Source: Rhizopus arrhizus
Lineage: Eukaryota; Mucoromycota; Mucoromycetes; Mucorales; Rhizopodaceae
Length of the DNA: 64,000 nt
Reading direction: 5' to 3'
NCBI GenBank assembly: GCA_024220505.1
Contig: JAKZZE010000006.1
Coordinates: 682,001 to 746,000 of the forward strand
The translations under genes were made by a program, and so were the position numbers. The notes beneath the pieces are model-generated. The model did not search any database and had not been told where the DNA came from. It saw only the letters and a program-made list of their open reading frames with translations. This document shows, piece by piece, positions 59,729-64,000 of this stretch; position 1 is the stretch's first letter; every line of letters begins with the position of its first letter.

Positions 59729-61053
59729 ATGAATAATAACTATAATTATCCTCCACAACAGAACTACCAAACTTACCAGGCGTATTCAAACTATGACAAC
59801 TCTTATGCTTCACAATACCCTAATTACGACTATTATTACCAGCAACCAAACCACCAACAACAATACTATCAACCTGCAATAGATCCACATTCTGGACGGC
59901 CATCCACATATCACATAGATCAAGCAACATCTTATGCTGGACACCCACCGCCTCTACAAGAAACATATGATCAAAATAGTTTGGCACAGTGGAATAATTA
60001 TTATGCACAATATTATCCACAGCAACATTATCAAAGACCACCACCTGTGAAACCCAACAAACCATTAAATCCAGCTGCAGATACTCGACCTATGTAAGTG
60101 AGACACTTACACGAGAGTAGAGTATGTACTGACATGATAATAGGAGCAAATTTTGCTGTAATCGAGTCTTGAAGACTGTTCAAGCAATAACTCAACATGA
60201 AAGTCTACACATCAAATGTCCACACTGTGATTTTATGTGTTTAAAGTCATATTTAGAAGAACATGAGGAACAATATCACGGAAAACCAAAAAGCAAGAAA
60301 CTGTAAGCTTATTGATTCTTATAAAATGCTTGCTTTGACTTATATATGTATACTAGATCAAGACCCGATGGCATTGCACCACCTAATGCACCTAAGCTCG
60401 ATACACCAGAAAAGCTTGCAACGTGGATTGCTGAAAGAAAGAAGAACTGGCCAACACCAGCCAATATTGAAAGAAGGGTAACTTTTATTTTGCTAGCAGT
60501 GAGTGTGATTCTCAAATTGAATTATTAATAGACACGTGAAGAGGCAGAGCAAATGGCCAGAGGCGAATTACCATTAAAGCGCAAAGCAAATATACAACAC
60601 AATCAAGATAAACGGCAGCGAATAGAGAACAACTCAGTTGAGAACAAGGATGATGATGATGTAATGGACCCCGAAAGAGATGCTGTGAGCTCTAAGGATC
60701 CTTCTTCCATGGGTAAGATCTTATTACCAGAAGACAGACCTAAAAGAAGATGCATGTATTTTATGAAGGGAAAATGTACAAAAGGAAGTGAGTGCAACTT
60801 TTTGCATGAGAAGCCGTCAGGGCCAAAAGTTGTTTCAACGATAAGAAAACGACCCAATTTGTTATACAAGGTTTGATTCAAGCTAAATACAAGTAGAAGG
60901 AGTAACTAATATGAATAACGTTAGCTTTTGGAAAAAGAAATAATGCAAGAAAAAAGTGTCATTTTACAATGCTTTCGATATATTGTTGATAATAACTTTT
61001 TTGGAAAAGGAGAAAAAGCTAGTTCTCAAAAGAGTGATACCAGAGACGTTTAA
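59729..61053 (+). CDS. NUFIP1/RSA1-like box C/D snoRNP assembly factor
   Basis: Five exons, 59729-60093, 60144-60302, 60357-60477, 60532-60870, 60925-61053, encode 370 residues. NUFIP1 (yeast Rsa1) is the scaffold of the R2TP-linked machinery that assembles box C/D snoRNPs on Snu13. Seen: a Tyr/Gln/Pro-rich N-terminus (residues 1-120); a C2H2-type finger (FCCNRV..., CPHCDFMCLKSYLEEHEEQYH); the NUFIP1 signature block (LDTPEKLATWIAERKKNWPT followed by ANIERR); a basic stretch (LPLKRKANIQ); and a CCCH finger (CMYFMKGKCTKGSECNFLH). The CCCH finger next to a NUFIP1 block is known from animal and fungal homologues. The last exon, reached by a GTTTGA donor, is the least certain junction. Start taken at 59729 because the upstream in-frame extension has no ATG. 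Confidence 0.88.
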
Positions 61054-61149
61054 TAGAATGTGTACAATCTTTTTTTTTATTTTTATTTTTTACGTTTAAA
61101 ATAAATATACAAAAGTGTATAAAATACAGAAGGAGAGGCTGCGTTTAGA

Positions 61150-63811
61150 TTAACCAGTAAAGATTTTGAAAATAAGATAAAGGGTTGATCCAGTAAATCG
61201 AATAACAGACAAACCTGCCACAGACCAAAGGATAAATCCAAGGTAAATGGAAGCCTTATTATCAATTTCGATCACAGACGTGTTTGCAATAGCTACCACA
61301 AGTGCCAAATTGGATACAATCCAAGCCAAGACAAGACGAGTACGGAAAGAACGGTAATAATCCTCTTGCTTTGTTTTAGCATCACGATGTGATTTCTCTG
61401 GTTCGATTTTCTTTGTTAATTCTACTTGTGCATCAATGTATGCAGCATTAATATCCTTTTCTTCTACTGGTACTTCCACTTCAACAGCTAAATCTCCTGA
61501 TCCATCCTTCTTGGCTTTGACAACACCCAAATCAGTAGCCACCGAATTGTCACCTTTTGTACCCCAAGAGACATCGTGTGTATTACAGAAAGCATAAATA
61601 TTGAGTACGTTTGTATAACTGGGAGATAGGAGAATATACTGAATGAAGCTGGAAAACATATGCCATGGATCAAGGAACATGAAACTGGATACAAAGTACA
61701 TAACATATGTTGCGCAGAGTGAGATGATGATGTTTCTAAATGCAGATTGCTCTAGCATGCTAATAAATTGACCATTTGATTCTTCTACCACATTTCTAAC
61801 ACCCACAACAGTAATCCAGATAGCAGCAAACATCATGTAAACCATCAAGATAGCAAAGAAGACCATGGAAGCAGTATAAGCAATCTTTGAGCCTTGAGGA
61901 CGATTACCCATAGCAATAATGTATTGAATCACGATTAAGATGATGTAAATGTAATTTAAGATGGTATGTAATAATTCTCCTGTACTTGCGCTAAAAGGTC
62001 TGCTTGAAAGAGTATCATTTCCGCTTACACCGTTACCAAGAGCCTTTGTGAGAATGAAGAAAGTAAGGTAGAAGTTACCCAAGGCAAACCATGAAAATAT
62101 TAAGTTGTATGTATTGTATAAATCTTCTATCATAAACAGCATTTTTCGAATGTAAGAATGATCAGATTCCCATACCTTACGCCAATGGTATAAGGCATAA
62201 ACACCAGCAAAGAAAGAACCGTTTAACCAACGTCTTCTTTGAGAAATAAACTCATCTACTTTATCAGGCACATCTGTTTCACCATATGAACTTGACACGT
62301 AGTGTAATACCCAGTTAGCTTCTTTCTTGGCAACCAATTCATAGCATAAAATACGATCTTCAGCCAAATACATATTCGCAGTAAAAATATCCGCATCACC
62401 ACCATGTTGTGTTTCACCCAAAAAGTACTTTTCGAGGGGACCGTGTCCGTTGACGTCGTTCTGAAGTGCCCTGAAACGATAAGCAGAGAAAGCACCAGGC
62501 AAGACAGAGATATAGCCAAAAACAGATTCAAGGGGCTTATCCAAAATATTGGACATTTTGTATTCAAAATTTTGGGCTGCAACTAACGGATTCAAAAGCG
62601 CTACGCCGCCTGTACCAGCCATAGCACGAATTTCACCACAGGCACCAGCGATATTGGAATTGATATCGAATGCCTTCCAAAGATGATAAATAGATGTTCC
62701 ACCAGGCCTTGTACCCACATCAATCAGCACACACACATGAGGATCAATGATAGGACCAAATGCTTGAAAGAACCAACGGTGCGAGTTAATCTTCTTTTGA
62801 TTTTTTTCTTTAAGACAGAACAATAATTGACAAGGGACCACGCCCTTTGATCCTGCCTTCTTAACCTCCATGTTGGGATCCACAGAGATTTGTGTTGTGT
62901 ACTCATAAATGTGAGCTGTCACTGGTTTACCATGCACGACGTTCTTGGCTACACCTTCTTGATAAACACCCAAAAGAGCTAAAACATTCAACGTACGTTG
63001 ATTGATTTTATTACGACCATCAGAAACAATACAAACTACGACTTTTTCCCAGCCATTGGGTCCCCAAGTTCTTGAACGATCTCTAGTACAAAGATGAGCA
63101 ATGTTTTTCATGACACCATGCATAGTACGAGTGAATAATACTTCATCTTCCTATAAGACGAGTCAGATGATTTCACATACGCATTTTTTCTTAGTGCCAA
63201 TACTTTACGTTGTACATGGTCAATACAATAAATAACTCAGTTTTTCTTTCCAGCATTGGTTGACGAAGCGTATACCCATCAGCTACAAATTCTTTTGGAT
63301 CGCAAGTGGCAGCTGTATATCGCATATGAGTAAACTCTTTTCCATCCTTAATAGGAACATCATTCAAATAAGCGGTTGGCACAGGACAATCCAAAACCAA
63401 ATTACCCTTTGTCAATTTAACTTGTCTGGCTATTTTTAACTTCAGTATTTTTATACTAAAATAGAAAAAAATTCAAAACTTACTTGTCTTATAACGACGA
63501 GGCTGACGTCTAGGTGCTTGACCGTAATGCATATTAGGAGAAGTTGGGGTAGCAAAATTAACAGGAACACCAGGACTTGGAGGGCCTGCATTGTATGGAG
63601 GATAAGGGGAAGGGACATCTCCGGGACTTGCAGGGAAATTTGGGGGAGGATAAGAAGGTGGAGAGGTTAATAAAGGTTGCTGATCATAATGAGGTTGATC
63701 TTCTGGATAAGGATCATCAAAAGGTGAACGATGAACTGGAGGTTGATGAGAAAATTGCGTATCTTGAAGTGGGAACTGATCGTGTTCCGGCTTTGAACCG
63801 TCAGAATACAT
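61150..63811 (-). CDS. Chitin synthase (GT2, class I-III type)
   Basis: Three exons, 63811-63484, 63429-63209 and 63150-61150, encode 849 residues. Chitin synthases polymerise UDP-GlcNAc across the plasma membrane. Seen: a Pro-rich N-terminus ([11 protein letters not shown]); the Chitin_synth_1N segment ([29 protein letters not shown]); the catalytic core with [88 protein letters not shown] and the product-site [13 protein letters not shown]. At least six C-terminal transmembrane segments follow, with a charged loop before the last two. The second acceptor (63430-63431) was chosen because it restores [14 protein letters not shown] without a stop. Convergent with the NUFIP1-like gene, 97 bases apart. 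Confidence 0.95.
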
Positions 63812-63968
63812 GATTCACGAAACAAAAGAAAAAGATATAAATATCCTCAGGCACTTGGTTTTTATAACTCCAATTTTTATCGTGTAACTTAAAAAAAAAA
63901 ATAGTAAGTTTGAAGAGAATCAAAAAAAAATCCACCCCAGCCACATCCAGCAAATCACTGTGATTGAA

Positions 63969-64000
63969 ATGTCATCTCTTTTAGGAATAGATCAAACTTT
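63969..64000 (+). CDS. Possible start of the next gene (partial)
   Basis: ATG at 63969-63971 opens a frame that begins MSSLLGIDQT and runs off the window. It lies 158 bases from the divergent chitin synthase start. Too short to identify; the call rests on position and an open frame only. Confidence 0.35.
   Translation, partial: MSSLLGIDQT

Overview
The window looks like nuclear DNA of an early-diverging filamentous fungus, most likely a Mucoromycota (Mucorales-type) genome. The support is AT-rich spacers full of poly-A/T and CT tracts, compact genes with many short (about 40-90 nt) GT-AG introns, a chitin synthase, a septin-like GTPase, a fungal p67phox/NoxR, a fungal-type NADH-GOGAT, and degraded LINE-like copies of a style I associate with Mucorales. 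The organism call is inference; no rRNA or marker locus is present, and I saw no tRNA or CRISPR.

Layout. 1-14.5 kb: the tail of translation factor eIF5; the complete nuclear exporter CRM1/XPO1, convergent with a MOB4/phocein gene; a Golgi-type family-49 glycosyltransferase; a tryptophan-dotted (GW/WG) disordered protein; a divergent septin convergent with the AP-3 sigma adaptin. 14.7-19 kb: a large Munc13/Ync13-like exocytic factor. 19.7-26 kb: NADH-dependent glutamate synthase, with a 1.5-kb upstream spacer holding four GATAAG boxes. 27.5-31.6 kb: URM1 and TYW1 head to head (two tRNA anticodon-loop modification systems), then a TMEM164-like membrane acyltransferase. 31.66-33.12 kb: a Tc1/mariner-type (DD34E) transposon with long terminal inverted repeats and a broken transposase. 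34.3-36.4 kb: a PX-domain AGC kinase (SGK3-like). 36.4-41.8 kb: a repeat-rich, gene-poor stretch with LINE fragments, a 41-T run and one unidentified multi-exon locus. 41.9-44.1 kb: NoxR and a small secreted cysteine-rich protein. 46.7-48.1 kb: ERG10 thiolase. 50.5-53.7 kb: a 15-exon CEP104 homologue, convergent with an uncharacterised protein. 56.7-64 kb: an F-box protein, a NUFIP1/RSA1-like snoRNP factor, a chitin synthase and the first codons of a further gene.

There is no operon-like cassette; genes are mostly housekeeping, trafficking (CRM1, AP-3, Munc13, septin, MOB4, chitin synthase) and signalling. I did not find a wholly new system. The most notable item is the CEP104 (centriole/ciliary-tip protein) homologue in what appears to be a non-flagellated fungus. 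Others are a PX-AGC kinase with a built-in acidic hydrophobic motif, a possible Argonaute-hook-like GW protein, the URM1/TYW1 shared promoter, and the recently damaged transposon. All exon boundaries were inferred by hand from splice signals, reading-frame phase and family conservation.
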